Shown piece after piece: positions 44,993-56,914 of a DNA stretch of 64,000 bases. Below the pieces are notes generated by a model. The model was not told the origin of the DNA, did no database searches, and worked only from the letters and a program-made list of their open reading frames with translations. Each line of letters begins with the position of its first letter. Position 1 is the first letter of the stretch. The DNA is from Tetragonia tetragonoides (taxonomy: Eukaryota > Streptophyta > Magnoliopsida > Caryophyllales > Aizoaceae). The translations under genes were made by a program, and so were the position numbers. Where the stretch lies: positions 22,692,501-22,756,500 of the forward strand of contig CM076141.1 of assembly GCA_038025085.1 (NCBI GenBank), written 5' to 3'.

Positions 44993-45537
44993 TCACATCC
45001 TGAAACTCCTGTTATATAAATCACCTGAATTCGTCATTCCAAACTTGTTAAAGCCCAGTCTATCATTTCTAAGTAGCTCCGCAATGCCCATATCATTTGC
45101 AGCTGGAATTTCATTCCAGCTGTCCCAGTGGCCATTAGACCCTACTGTATTTCTGGCTTGCTGATGTGAGTACTGCGAAAAGGGGGAAAGATTGCTAGCT
45201 TGTGACTGCTCCATATGTCGAGAAGCAAAGCCATAAGCATCATTTGGTGGAGAGAAGTTATCTCTAACATCAGTGTATCTAAGATTTTGATGGGGGGAAA
45301 GAGATCTTTGCATCAATAAGTGAAGTCTTGACTCATTTTCATATGCAGGAGTCTGTACATGGAAATTAGGTCTCATGTCTATGCCCGAGTTGTTAACACC
45401 ACTAGGAAGCCTCCCTTTGCCGACGGCCAAAATTGCAGGATCAATAAACTCAATATCATTAACAGTACTTATGTTACCACCAGGTGATGCCTGGTAAGGG
45501 TTCCGCAACATGGAGGAAGCATCTAGAAAATGGTTTC
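44993..45537 (-). CDS. NOT4: NOT4 last coding exon
   Basis: Acceptor tttgcag|. Encodes NHFLDASSMLRNPYQASPGG onward, including RLHLLMQRSLSPHQNLRYTD, and ends NSGDLYNRSFRM with TGA at 44993-44995. Confidence 0.93.
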
Positions 45538-48500
45538 CTGCAAAGAGGAACAATCAATGTGACTCTTTACAGACACCAGAATGGTTATCGAGGAAAAGCA
45601 CGAGAATTGAAGGAAGAAACAGGAAGCAAGCAGTAGGATCTAACAACAAATACAGGAATGGGATAAGAAAGAACTGAGTAACTAACCAGACTTTATGTCA
45701 AAACTTTGGTCACTTCTCTCTTGTGAAGAGAAACCTGGAGGTGGTGGTCTACTTGGAGCAGAAAAACCAGGTGGAGCACAAATTTGAGATCTTGATGCTG
45801 TAAACAGCAAGAGAATATGGTCAGTCATCAGTTCAGTAAACTTTAAAAATGATTCACCTCCATCATGTCATTAGCATAATCAATCTAAGGACCACATCTA
45901 GAGCTGTCAAAAGCTGACACGACACGACAACACGACACGAACCGGACACGAATGTAGCGGGTTAGTGTTGAGAGGTTTCGACCCGTTTAACTAAATGGGT
46001 CGACACGAGTAACACGTTTAGTTAAATGGGTTAGGTTAAGGTTGAGATTTCTGACATGAAAACAACCTGCTTACGACACGTTTAATTTTAATTGTCAAAT
46101 TTAAGTTCAATATAATTGTAACAAGTAAATAATGTAATAGAATCTCACCTATCTTGAGCATTTTAATAATTTTAGACTGTTGAATATACACTTATATGGT
46201 TAAAACTTTAAATTTGTAGGTAAAATTTATGTTTTTCCTCATATTTAAATTAGTTTAGAATATAAGTAAAGATAAATAGGTTAACAGGTCATTAAACAGG
46301 TAACACGATTATTAAATAGGTCAAGTGCAGGTCAAGGATTTTCGACACGATTAATAAATGGGTTAGGTTTAGGTCAAGGGATTCTCGACACGTTTAACCT
46401 TGACACGAACACGAACACGACACGACCTGACCTATTTGACAGCTCTAACCACATCATAACCCCTTCAATTTTTATTACCATACAATTATTTTGATTAGAA
46501 AGTCCTTTCATTACTGTAGTATAAATTTGGATTCAATCAATTGCACATTAAAACTCAGTAACTAGTTAAAGGTTGTCGGCAAGACTACTCAAACGGACAA
46601 CTTAAGTGGGCGTATTTAATAATGCCAATAGGACGATAGGACCTTAAACAGATATTCAAAATTCTAAGCAAAGGCCAAAAAGAAAACGGGACTGCACCAA
46701 ATTATGTTTATGCATACATGTGCACACCAAGGAAAATAAATAGGCCATGACAAGTACTCACTAAAAAGCTTACTAGATGGAAATGTGGAGTTGCCACTTG
46801 TCAAACTCTCTGATGGCTCAATATGACGTTGAGGAAATCCAAAACCATTTTCAAGTCGATCCAGATATGGGTCTCTATTTTCAGCGAAGACCTGACCAAA
46901 AGGATGATTGTTGGCTACTTGTCCCAAACTGCCCATAGATGACTCAAAGTCAAACAAATGATTTCTAGACTCCTCCTGCCTTGCAAAAGAAAACCTGGAC
47001 TGATTGCTGTTTTGACCTTTCCAGGGATTAGCCAACTTTGTCGGAACCTCCTGTTTATCAGTTTCACCAAACAGCTTGGCCAAATTCTGAGGAGAAGTCA
47101 AAGATTCATCCCATGAATCAAGGTCCAAAATATTTGATATTATACTGCTCTCACCCATATCAAGAGCAGAATGTGAATCAACGTTGGGCCCACCTTCGAA
47201 CCTTCCAATCTGATTAACTTGCCCAGCACTGGGAAGCGAACAAGAATTACCCTGACCAGAAGCACGGTTCACAAAATTATCTAGGAATCCATTAGAAGCA
47301 ACAGATACACCAGATACACTTGTCCCCAAACCTTCTTGAGGCATTCTATTCACACTTTGAGCACTTAAAGCATAGTTGACTGCACCAGCAGCATCAACAT
47401 GCTGCTGTAAAGGACCCCTTAAATGGCTCAAAAGATGAAGCGGTGATGAGGAAGCCATAGTTGCCTGACTGACTACTATTGCATCTCTAAGTCTCTGGTT
47501 ATCAAAATCGTCTTCTGTTTCAGAAGTCAGATTCTGGGTTGCGGAATTACATACCCCACTCAAAGCAGTAACAGAATCAAAATTCGGATCTGCAGCAGGA
47601 ACTGAAGTTGAATGTTCTTGAAGCTTCTCAGAATCATGCCACTGTATACCACGACTGCCAGGTGATAGAAAATTATCCAAGCACAAACCATTAGGTCTGA
47701 TAACATCAGAATGGTCATCATTTAGTCGGTTTTCAATGCCCATCGATGACATATCAGAGCATAGTTTCTCAATCTTTCCATCAGCTATAGAACTCCCGAC
47801 GTCATCTGCACCTGGAGAACAAGGCAGCCCATCACTAGAGACCGTAGAATTAGGCAGCACACTATCTTCCGCCGCAAAACCATCTGCTCTCGGTGGACCA
47901 GGTGACTGCCTTACTGACTTCACTGCTGGAGCATCTATAGGTGTAGAAGACGCCTCTGAGACATTTATGTGAGAATTTACTACTGATTGCTGTTTCACAA
48001 TATCTAGCATCTCCAATTTATCTTTGGTTGGCCTTGAATGAGTTTCTTCATTTGACATAAGCTTCTTTCCACCATCATTGGGCAACACTGAAGCTTGTGT
48101 GCTACCTAATATCGTTGTTGAAAGCACTGGCGACCCACTAACTGCTTCAGCCTTCTGCTTGGTCGGTCCATTCGAACATACTAAGTTAGCAGCCGTTGGA
48201 TTACAATTGGATGCACGTGCTCCCCTAACATACAAAAAGTTCAGCACAAGTACTTGAGAAAACAATATACCTGACAAACTACGAATGAAGACACCTACCA
48301 TGAAGCTGCCGGGGGAAGAGCACCTGATCTTCCAGAACTGGTAGTTGGAGGCGAACTTTTAAGACTGCTAGCTGAATTCTGTAAATGACGTGAAACATAC
48401 CAATCAACCATGAAAATTTGTACCAAATTAATGGTTATAGCACAAACAGTTTTCCACTAACAAGAAAGAAGGGATGCCATACAAATTAGAACAGAACTAT

Positions 48501-51500
48501 TTCTTTTGCCCTCCCAATTGCCAAGCGAACATCAAATGCCGAAATATTCAGGCATTGAATAACCTACATACTCAGTTTTCTTCATATACTATTTCTTTAA
48601 GAAATTCCTTACAACTTTGCTACAAATAATACTGAAGTAGTTCATCCATGACAGCTCCCCTCACATAATAAATAGAACTTGCAAGCGCAGATAGATGTAG
48701 AAAAGATATCAATTTCAGAAGTAAGAACTCTTACATTTGAAGAACTTTCGACCACAGGAGGCTTCACAGTCACAGGAGAACTGCTATTGCAGTAATCATC
48801 TGCTGGGGGAGGCAATACATTCCCTGAACGCCGTTGCAGATTATTTGTAAACCCAGTAATTTGCTGAACTCTACTCCTTTGAAAGAAACAAGTCAATATC
48901 ATACAATCATGCAACTGGCAAGCCATTCAAAATTCAAGAAAATTGAACTGCGGCATGCAATAATCTCTCCATAACAAAATTTTAGCTTCACTACTAAATG
49001 CTTTGTTACACATCTTAAGCTATCAAACATCTTGGAATCTATCATCCATATCTGTCATCAAATATCATGTTGTCCAGCTAAGAAATACATTTTTAACAGA
49101 CCACAATACATCTCAAAACTCACTCATATGAAACTAGAGGACTTGAAAATCTATGTAAAAAACTCGTTCGTAAATTAGAAGATGAAGACTCCGGAAAAAT
49201 AATTTTACAATAAGTTGTAGAATCTCAAGCATCAGGAATCGATTCAACAAAGAGAGTCAGAGACACAGAGTTATGAACCATTTGACATTCACAATTCAGT
49301 ATAGAGAACATTCAGCACTTGTATACATGAGAATTTCAGGAACGGACTCAATAGAGAGCACTTGTAGATATGTACCTAGTGTATGCTGATATAATTTCAT
49401 CCTTCGTGAAGCTGTCCTCTTGAGAACCAATCTCATGCAAGTACAGACAATCAGGATTGCTGCAGGGCTGGATCGAAAGAAATTCGCATTAAGTGATACT
49501 ACCATTTTAACCACATAAAGTCGCACTAAAATACAGAATTGAATATACATCTCATACCACATTCCGCAGCCATGCATGACAGTATTTTGTGGTTCCAAAG
49601 CATGCCCTGGATACACAGCCTATGTCATTGAAAGTCTAAATATAAACCAAGAATAAATACAAAAGAAAGCGAAAACGGCACTGGATGAAAACACCATGGT
49701 TGCTTATTTAATGTTTGCAACCAACCTCAAGGGTCGACCATCCAATATAAATCCATGCACCGACTGAATGCAACGGACAGCTTCCTCTTCCTTTGAGTAC
49801 GTAATATATCTGAAACCAAACAGAAACAATAAAACACCAAGGACTACTGTCACTAAATGTATATTTTGATGTATTATATATGATTTGACGACTGACAGGC
49901 TCAAAAACAGCAACAAAGGTAATTTCTTCAAAAATGCATACATGAAGGAGGCCACGCGACTCAGGCCTTTCTGCTGATTCATTGTTATCTACACTCAAAC
50001 GCATTGTACTTTGCTTACAGGTATTCATGTTAGCCGTGAGTGTTTGGCGATGCTTTAGGTTTCTAAAAAAAAGTCAAATCCAATTCCTTATTTTCCTCTG
50101 ACTCACCTGGTGTCATATACCTTACAAAGCATGTCCATGAAACATTTCAGCCAACAGAAAAGTCACAATCCTCTCTATAGTTTCACCTTCCCCAATGCTT
50201 CAAATGTTATAGGCAAGGTGATTATCTATCGTGTGGAAAAAGAGGAGGTCGGTGTTATTTATAATATTAAGCATAAAAAAAAGCTCTTTTGTCCTAAATA
50301 AATAAAAGCAATCCAATCAAAAAACTTAATTAACATTAAAAACACGTGACTAATTAAATAATATATAAGGAAACAGTTCACCATTAAGTTTTGATATCAA
50401 TATTAATTCCAATATGAAGAACCAAATATTTGACAAGCAAAATCAGTTAAAAGAAACTACTGGGAATACTTCCAAGGCGAGTAGGTTGCCAGAATTTAGC
50501 AGCAGTCACATGAACTTGATCTCAAAAAATTTGTTGGTGTACCAAGGGCGTACAAGCAATCTTTTCTGGACAGTAATGATAATTCAATTTTACTACAAGT
50601 ACAAAAAGACCATGAGAAGGCAATATGTACCCTAAAAAGAGGGGGGAGGGGGCAATATGAAAGGTCCCAATAGAAGAGGGAAATGAGGGCAGCCACTACA
50701 GCTACAAAGACATTTTCACTTGGACTTACACACTACAGGTATTGTTTGCGAACTGTTGGATAGTGCCAGCTGAAGTCCGGGATATAGACACCTTTAAAAC
50801 CTTGCCATACTGGTTAAAATAATCTTTACGCTGCAAAAGCTGCTAAGAAAACCAAAGCAACGGAACCATTATTTTATTTTTTCGATAAAGTGAAAAGGAA
50901 TAATATTAAAAAAAAAAAAAAAAAAAAAAAGCTAAGAATGGGAGGAACACATCAAGCAAGTACTCACATCTTCATCAGCAAGGTTAAGCGGTAAGCCAAC
51001 TATGTAGACCAGATTCCTCTGAATAACACGGACACTACTTAGCTGTTTCCTGCTTTCAGAAGTCTTGACCTTAGCTTTCTGTGACTTGTGCTTCTTTTCC
51101 ATATGAATTTCTGCTCCCAGCCTACTGAAAAGTTTTAATTCAAGGAAAAAACAAAAAATAAAGCAGGGGAGTGAGCAATTTTTATAGTTTTCCACTTTTT
51201 AGTGGAGTAAGGGATGGGGGGGGGGGGCTGAGAAAATACATTATTTAACTTATGCCAAGCAAACTGTAGCAAAATGCAACCTTTCACAATTTGCAGCAGT
51301 CCCCACAATTCTTTCCTTGTCATAGGGAGTACGACAAGCAGGACAGCGTCCCTCTGTCTCATCCTTTTCAGCCATGTCCATGATGTGATGCCAACACCAA
51401 ACACAAATCTGCATAAAATGCAAGCAAAAGTCAAAGTGAACTCTACTACAGCAACTTGATATAATCCCATAAATGATATTTATCTGGAAGCAAACAACAT

Positions 51501-53758
51501 TTTAGGCACAGAACTAATTAACAATACATAGTGTAAGACTCGAATTTACCATAATCTGTTTGAGACAGTCAACTTTCAACAAAGACAAGTAAAACGGATA
51601 GTCAATGACAAATGAAGGAACAGACCAAGAGAATGTTTGATGACCACTGCTACTTTAGTACTATGTAACTCGAAAATAAGAAAGCTGTAACCCGTATGAA
51701 TATGATTGTGCAGGAAATTTTACCAGAAGGTTGATAAGCAAATAGAGAATCAATAGGGGGCAAAGGAGAAAAGAAAAAAGAAAGATACCTCACAAACTAA
51801 TAGTCACTAAATGCATAGGGAAATTGCTGAGCAGAAGAAAGAAAAGCATTAGCTAAGAGGCTTCTGAAGCAGAAACAGAAATATATGGAGAAGAGTTCAG
51901 CAAATGTAGAGAAAGAATAAAGCGATGAAGGCAGGGATGAAAGAGATAGCATGGTGGAGAAAGAACTCCAAGCAAAAACAAAGATATACATGAAAACCAA
52001 ATGAAAAAGAAGAGGAGTTAGATGGGCAGACGGAAGGAACGAGGGGAAAAAAAACAAACAAAGGAAAAAGATAAAGGGGAGGGACAATAGAAGCGGATGA
52101 AAAGCATCAAGATAGATGTGGTCAGGCATTGCAGACCATTGAATAAATCAATACATTTCCCCACCTAAACGGCTAAACCTATGCATTTGCATGATATTTT
52201 TTTATTTCAACAAACTATAAGTCCAGGTATATGTATTAGCCAAAACACTATTTCGACAAAAACAACTAATGTTTTACATAAATATTGGAGAAGAACAAAG
52301 ACCCGCTTTCTTTTTAAGGTGTCCATCACATTAGCCTTACACAAGCCTCACAAAGGTTCATGTGAGACATCTAGCTTCAACAGTTGTGACATGCACATAG
52401 CACACGTTACAATTACGCGGAGGAAAAGTAATGAATAAGCCAATATGAGAAACCCAACCCTTATAAGAAACTACAGCAGCGAAAATACCAATGTTTCCAG
52501 TTATGCAAAAGACATCCATGAAAAACCTAGGAAGGAATCCACCTATACTTTCAAGTTTCAACCTTTTACATCCAAGAAAAAGACAGAAGAGACAAGGACC
52601 TACAACATCCATGAAATTTGAGAATCAGGAAGACAGAACTTCAGCTGACCATGCCCGGCCTAGCAGTCTTCCTTTAAAAGAAGGAACATCGGAACATCAG
52701 AACATTAACATAACTTCCAGTGTCTCCCAAGAGGCTCCGCCCAAGTGAGGAAGGGGCGGTCAGATGCTAAGTTTCTCAGACTCGAGATTACAAAGTTCGG
52801 GTTCAGCTGCGGATCCATCGGCGTTTGGACCCTTCTATTTTAAGGATATTCTCCTAAATTGACTAATTTGACGTGTCCAAGTGCCATATCAAATCCTAGT
52901 ATTGTAGATAAGACACAGATACTTTTGCTCAAATGAAGAGTCCAAGTAACATTGGTCAGGTGTCACCTTAACTCTGTGAATTGTGAAAACAAAAGGGCTT
53001 TTTAGTCTGACCCTTTAGCGAAAGATAGTATTGGACTATTAAGGTGGGAAAGGGACCAATAAAGTTTCCACCTCAAATTCGAGAGTGAAGTAGACGTGAA
53101 AAGCATGGAATAACTCATAATTGACAGACTTAATTTCAAAGCCTGTTCAATTCGATGTTGCCACCAAAAATCCCTTCTTCCTCATTTCCCATTCTCACCG
53201 AATCATCGATTTCCATAATGCCTCCTTTCATATCTCCGTCCTTATGACTTTCCTCCCATTGTCTCTCTCCGTTCTTCGTCATTACTATTCCTATTTCCTT
53301 GTGATTCTTTTCTCACTAAGGCCCTTCACCATGATTTCCCCCTCCCCAACCTTTCATCCTTTGTTTCTTTCTGTCCCTTTTCTTCACAAACATACATGTA
53401 TTCAACAAATAGACGAGCTCAACATCCCTTTTCCTTAAGCAAATGAAGAAGTGAGGCATATTTGCAAATTGAATTCTTTGGCCTGATACTCCGCAACCAC
53501 AAGTACCACTCCACTTCTCCTCTCATTGGGATCAATAGAACATATAGCCAAGTCATATATTGTAAATTACTAAAAAGAAGTTCAATCAAAACAAAATTTT
53601 ATTCATAACCGTTTTTTACCACAAAACACTAAATGCTTAACTAATGGAGGGAATGACAAGTCTACCTCATAGCCACATCTGCATGGCTTCAATTGCTGAT
53701 CAGTCAAATCCATCTCCTCTGCACAAAGAGGACAGGTCTTCTCACCCTCGTCACTCAT
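44993..53758 (-). CDS. NOT4: NOT4/CNOT4-type RING E3 ligase with RRM, 12 coding exons
   Basis: Likely the E3 ubiquitin ligase subunit associated with the CCR4-NOT complex, acting in cytoplasmic mRNA decay and translational quality control. Exons 5' to 3': 53666-53758, 51281-51408, 50968-51121, 50730-50839, 49726-49809, 49558-49606, 49376-49467, 48735-48876, 48299-48378, 46762-48224, 45687-45797, 44993-45537. They total 3,051 nt, 1,016 aa plus TGA. All introns are GT-AG and in phase. The RING is C4C4 (Cys 9, 12, 26, 28, 33, 36, 53, 56). The RRM spans about 110-190 (LVYIVGL at 111-117). A CCCH finger follows at Cys199-x8-Cys208-x4-Cys213-x3-His217. The long C-terminal part is Ser/Asn-rich and disordered-looking, with QICAPPGFSAPSRPPPPGFS near the end. 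The gene is convergent with RAD51B. No disabling change seen. Confidence 0.93.
45687..45797 (-). CDS. NOT4: NOT4 exon, proline-rich
   Basis: SRSQICAPPGFSAPSRPPPP and GFSSQERSDQSFDIKS, acceptor tttacag|, donor |gttagt. Confidence 0.92.
45891..46455. mobile_element. non-autonomous hAT-type element with perfect 8-bp TSD
   Basis: The element proper is 45899-46447 (549 bp). Terminal inverted repeat TAGAGCTGTCAAA at both ends. The flanking ACCACATC is identical at 45891-45898 and 46448-46455, the 8-bp duplication of hAT transposons. Sub-terminal arrays of 'cgacacgac' and 'gggttaggtt' phrases occur. No coding sequence. It sits in the NOT4 intron between the last-but-two and last-but-one coding exons. 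A truncated relative is at 36050. Confidence 0.9.
46762..48224 (-). CDS. NOT4: NOT4 large C-terminal exon
   Basis: 1,463 nt, acceptor tgttag|, donor TTTA|gtgagt. Starts GARASNCNPTAANLVCSNGP. Rich in Ser, Asn and Asp with no folded domain visible. Contains QNLAKLFGETDKQEVPTKLA and RFSFARQEESRNHLFDFESS blocks typical of plant NOT4 tails. Confidence 0.93.
48299..48378 (-). CDS. NOT4: NOT4 exon
   Basis: NSASSLKSSPPTTSSGRSGA and LPPAAS, 80 nt, acceptor ttacag|, donor TG|gtaggt. Confidence 0.88.
48735..48876 (-). CDS. NOT4: NOT4 exon
   Basis: SRVQQITGFTNNLQRRSGNV then LPPPADDYCNSSSPVTVKPP. The conserved block after the finger that leads into the low-complexity tail. Confidence 0.92.
49376..49467 (-). 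CDS. NOT4: NOT4 exon, CCCH finger end
   Basis: PCSNPDCLYLHEIGSQEDSF and TKDEIISAYT. Supplies the remaining Cys and His ligands of the finger. Confidence 0.93.
49558..49606 (-). CDS. NOT4: NOT4 exon, start of CCCH finger
   Basis: 49-nt microexon encoding ACFGTTKYCHAWLRNV, between atccag| and |gtatga. Confidence 0.92.
49726..49809 (-). CDS. NOT4: NOT4 exon, RRM end
   Basis: YITYSKEEEAVRCIQSVHGF and ILDGRPLR, RNP1-containing second half of the RRM. Acceptor tttcag|, donor AG|gttggt. Confidence 0.93.
50730..50839 (-). CDS. NOT4: NOT4 exon, RRM middle
   Basis: LLQRKDYFNQYGKVLKVSIS and RTSAGTIQQFANNTCS. The acceptor at 50840 (agcag|CTTTTG) is preferred over one 9 bp downstream because the family reads DEDLLQR. 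Either keeps the frame. Confidence 0.88.
50968..51121 (-). CDS. NOT4: NOT4 exon, linker and RRM start
   Basis: Lys-rich linker (EKKHKSQKAKVKTSESRKQL), then SSVRVIQRNLVYIVGLPLNL and ADED, the first RRM strand with RNP2. Acceptor gtag|, donor |gtgagt. Confidence 0.93.
51281..51408 (-). CDS. NOT4: NOT4 exon, second RING half
   Basis: Acceptor atgcag|, donor AG|gttgca. Encodes ICVWCWHHIMDMAEKDETEG then RCPACRTPYDKERIVGTAAN, completing the C4C4 RING that recruits an E2. Confidence 0.95.
51409..53665 (-). other. NOT4 first coding intron
   Basis: Splits the RING between Glu31 and Ile32. Purine-rich near 51830-52120. A plus frame at 52491-52748 (85 codons, Lys/Ser-rich) has no recognised family. 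No mobile element was assigned with confidence. Confidence 0.6.
53666..53758 (-). CDS. NOT4: NOT4 exon with start, first RING half
   Basis: 31 codons, MSDEGEKTCPLCAEEMDLTD and QQLKPCRCGYE, donor GAG|gtagac. The start is the first ATG after the leader intron and matches the family start. Confidence 0.93.
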
Positions 53759-53776
53759 GATTGCTCCGGAAAAAAT

Positions 53777-54690
53777 CTAACCAAAAACACAAACACATAA
53801 ACAAATATGAGACAGCATATAAATAACCAAGCATAACTTAGACACTGCTGACTAGCTGCAGCTTTACGCATATGAAAAGCTTTATCAGAAAGAACAATAA
53901 TAGCAGAGAGGACACAATTCACTATGGATAGTAGTCTTGTTATAGTGAAAGAACAACAAGCTGGCAACTGAAAACGGTACTGAAATGAGTGAAATCTCCA
54001 AAAAATTTCCACACAAACCTAAACTAAAAACTCTTAGAACTCAAAACAGTTCACAAAGATGTCTCAGTCAACTTTACACATGCATATACAAATTGGTAAT
54101 CACCAAAGATTCCGTACTGCAGTGCCAGTTAGCAGCCAAATATCATAGCCTCAAATTGACAATCATCAACTGAAAAAAGTTCATGCTCAAAAAGTGATAA
54201 ATTGACTGACATAAAATTAAGCATACACATAACCCTAAAAACCACAACCCTATTTCTGACACCAAATTGAACCCAAAATCACAACAGCGACGAAAAAGCA
54301 ATTAAAAAAAAAAAAAAACAGTGTGAACAACTACAATCGACCATCGGAAACATGAATATCAACAGCAACAAAACAAATCAAAAGTACCAGCTTTTTCATT
54401 TTAGCACAAAAAAGCCGATGAAAAGCAAAATCGTCAAAAAAACCTAATCCAAAATCAACAGCATGCAACAAAACTAACATGCATCTCATCATCTCACAGA
54501 AAGATACGAAATTCCGCTTCAAGTGAAGCAACAAACTCAATTAAAAGAACAAAAACAAAAACCAAAAAGTGAGAAAATTAGGGATCTTAGAGATCGGTAA
54601 TCCGATTAAGAAAAATAACTACCTAGTAGAAATTGATGAACAAAGAATTAGATGAAGTGAGAGAGGATAGAGAGAGCGAAGAGGACTTAC
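53777..54690 (-). other. NOT4 leader intron
   Basis: On minus the donor CACT|gtaagt is at 54690 and the acceptor ttggttag| at 53777. It leaves 18 nt of leader (53759-53776) before the ATG. Inferred from strong splice signals and the family habit of a leader intron, not from transcripts. Confidence 0.65.
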
Positions 54691-55140
54691 AGTGAAGAGA
54701 TCGAGAAAACGATGAATCTGCGAGAGAGGAGAGAGAGAGAGGAGAGAGAGGGAGAGATGAGGATGAGAAACGCGAGATGGGGAAACAGAGAGAGAAAAGA
54801 CCAAATTATGTGAGAGAAATGAAAAAAGGGTGAGAAAAAACCACACGGCCTTTTCAGAGAGAGAGAGAGAACAGCATAAGGTGGGAGGCTTTTTGTTTTC
54901 TTCTTTTGTTCTTTTTTTAATTACTAGTTTTAAATTACGTTAAACACTATATTAATATTTTTCATTCGTTATATATAGACAAAGTATATAGACACCGAAA
55001 TACCCGTTGAAAGCTAATTTTTAATTCATTATAACCGTGCACATTTTATAATTAACCCGTTGAAAAGTAGTTTTTAGTTGATTATAACTATGTACATTTT
55101 ATATTTCGTAAAACGGTACATTCAGAATCAAAAGATACTT
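54691..55140 (-). promoter_or_regulatory. NOT4 leader exon and promoter region
   Basis: 54691-54850 on minus is CT-rich (repeated ctctct), as in many plant 5' leaders. Upstream 54870-55140 is AT-rich, with candidate TATA-like sequences but none decisive. Confidence 0.45.
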
Positions 55141-56914
55141 CAATTTTTTTTTGGAAAATGGTAAGAGATTTCTTATATCCACCTTCCAAAGGGTGTCAAA
55201 GCAACACCCCTAGTATCAACAATTTTACAAGCTGGTTACCAAGATAGTAACCTCTGAACGCACGCTACATTCACATGCGTACTACAAATACAGGTTACAG
55301 TTACCAGCATACAACAAGATCATAAAAGGACAAGCTCAGTTAAACAAGTCATGCAAACACATACTCTCCTGAGGAGCAAAACGATGGAATATGGCAGCAT
55401 TGAACTGGATCCAGTCCACGACTTGTTCACAGCTCCTGTGTTGTCCAGTAAATATCCTCTTGTTACGTTCACTCCATATACAGTAGATTGTAGCACAGAA
55501 GGCAGCCCTTCTCATTTTCTGCTTTATCTGCTTACCTTTGACGTATTTACCAAACCACTACAACTCCCTCTTTAGGCTAAGCACTCTGCGTTTTATACCA
55601 AGCCAAGACAGCATTGATCGCCAAACCTCCTGTGAGTATGAACACTCAAAGAAGAGATGATTATGGTCCTTAGCTGCCATACGACACAGGCAACATCTAT
55701 TCACCAGGTGCCAACCTCTATTGACCAGGTTATCCACAGTGGTTAACTTTTCAACAGCAGCCATCTATGCTATAAAGCAGTGTCTATGCAGCACATGGCT
55801 ATCCCAAATGGTTTTATAGTGTCTCTGTTTACTCCCCTTCTGTCTAAGGTATTCATACGCCATAGAGACATGGAACTTCCCCACAAACCAAGAGTGCATC
55901 AGAACTCTAGCCTGCTGTGAACTACCACATCTTTGACAAAGATCATCACGCACTTGTATCAACATTTTCCACACCCAGGAATCTTGGGGTTTAGCCTGAA
56001 CACTCCAGATATCCTCATTTACAAGATAATAGTGCTTAACCCAGCTAAACCATAGAGAATTCACACCTCTATCCAGCTGAGAAAGCCATTTCAGTTGCAA
56101 TGATTTGTTCCAAGTAGGCACTTCCTTCATATTCAGACCTCCCTTATTACGAGGTTTGCAATAATTTTCCCACCTAATAAAAATGCCATAATTCCCCTTA
56201 TTCCCCCAAAAACATTTCCTGCACATCTGATCAATCTTATCTAGGACAGTTTTTGGAAGGAAGAAAGCAGAACCCCAGTAGTTCTCCATGCCAAAGATCA
56301 CAGAGTTAATCAATTGAGCTTTTCCAGCGTAGCTCAAGAATTGTGTAGCCTAATGTTTAAGTTTCTGCGTTATGTTATCCACCAATATCTGGCAAACAGC
56401 AACTGTGAGTCTTCTAGTAGAGAGGGGTACACCCAAGTACCTGAAAGGAAAAGCCCCCTCAGTATACCCAGTCACCTGCAGGACATTCCTCTTCACCTCC
56501 TCACTGACACCCCCGAAGTAGATACAAGTTTTGCTAGGGTTAGGTTGCAAGCTAGAGATTCCAGCAAATTTTTGCATAGTCTCTACAACAACCTGAATGG
56601 GAGGCACATCACCCCTACAAAACACCAACAAATCATCTGCAAAAATCAAGTGGTTTAACTTGGTCCTAACACATTTAGGGTGGAAGCTAAACCCTTGGGT
56701 AGTAGTAGCTTGCCTCAACATCCTTGAGCAAATCTCCATACATAATACAAATAAGCTGGGTGACATTGGATCTTCCTGACGTAACCCTCTCTTTCCTTCA
56801 AAAAAACCCACAGACTCCCCATGGAAATTTATTGAGAAACGAGCAGTTGTGACACATTTCATCACCCAAGCTCGAAATACAGCTGGAAATTTGAAGTAGC
56901 ACAGTGCAGAATCC
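55141..56914 (-). mobile_element. L1-like LINE, 5'-truncated, minus strand
   Basis: RT C-terminal half at 56350-56865: SINFHGESVGFFEGKRGLRQ, PMSPSLFVLCMEI, HLIFADDLLVFCRGD with an intact FADD box, and FPFRYLGVPLSTRRL. Then 55765-56337 (SYAGKAQLINSVIFGMENYW ... IRWENYCKPRNKGGLNMKEV) and the zinc-ribbon at 55558-55764 (NRCCLCRMAAKDHNHLFFEC). Stops near 56345 and 55765 break it. An A-rich 3' end on minus lies at ~55145-55156. The 5' part ends exactly where the LTR at 56915 begins. Confidence 0.88.

Noticed and set aside
49900..50028. Extra NOT4 exon (MNTCKQSTMRLSVDNNESAERP...)
   Set aside because: The flanking exons 50730-50839 and 49726-49809 join directly in phase to the conserved RRM sequence CSVYITYS, leaving no room for it.
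54619..54846. Ser/Leu-rich minus frame upstream of NOT4
   Set aside because: It is a translation of the CT-rich leader; NOT4 begins at the RING ATG at 53758.
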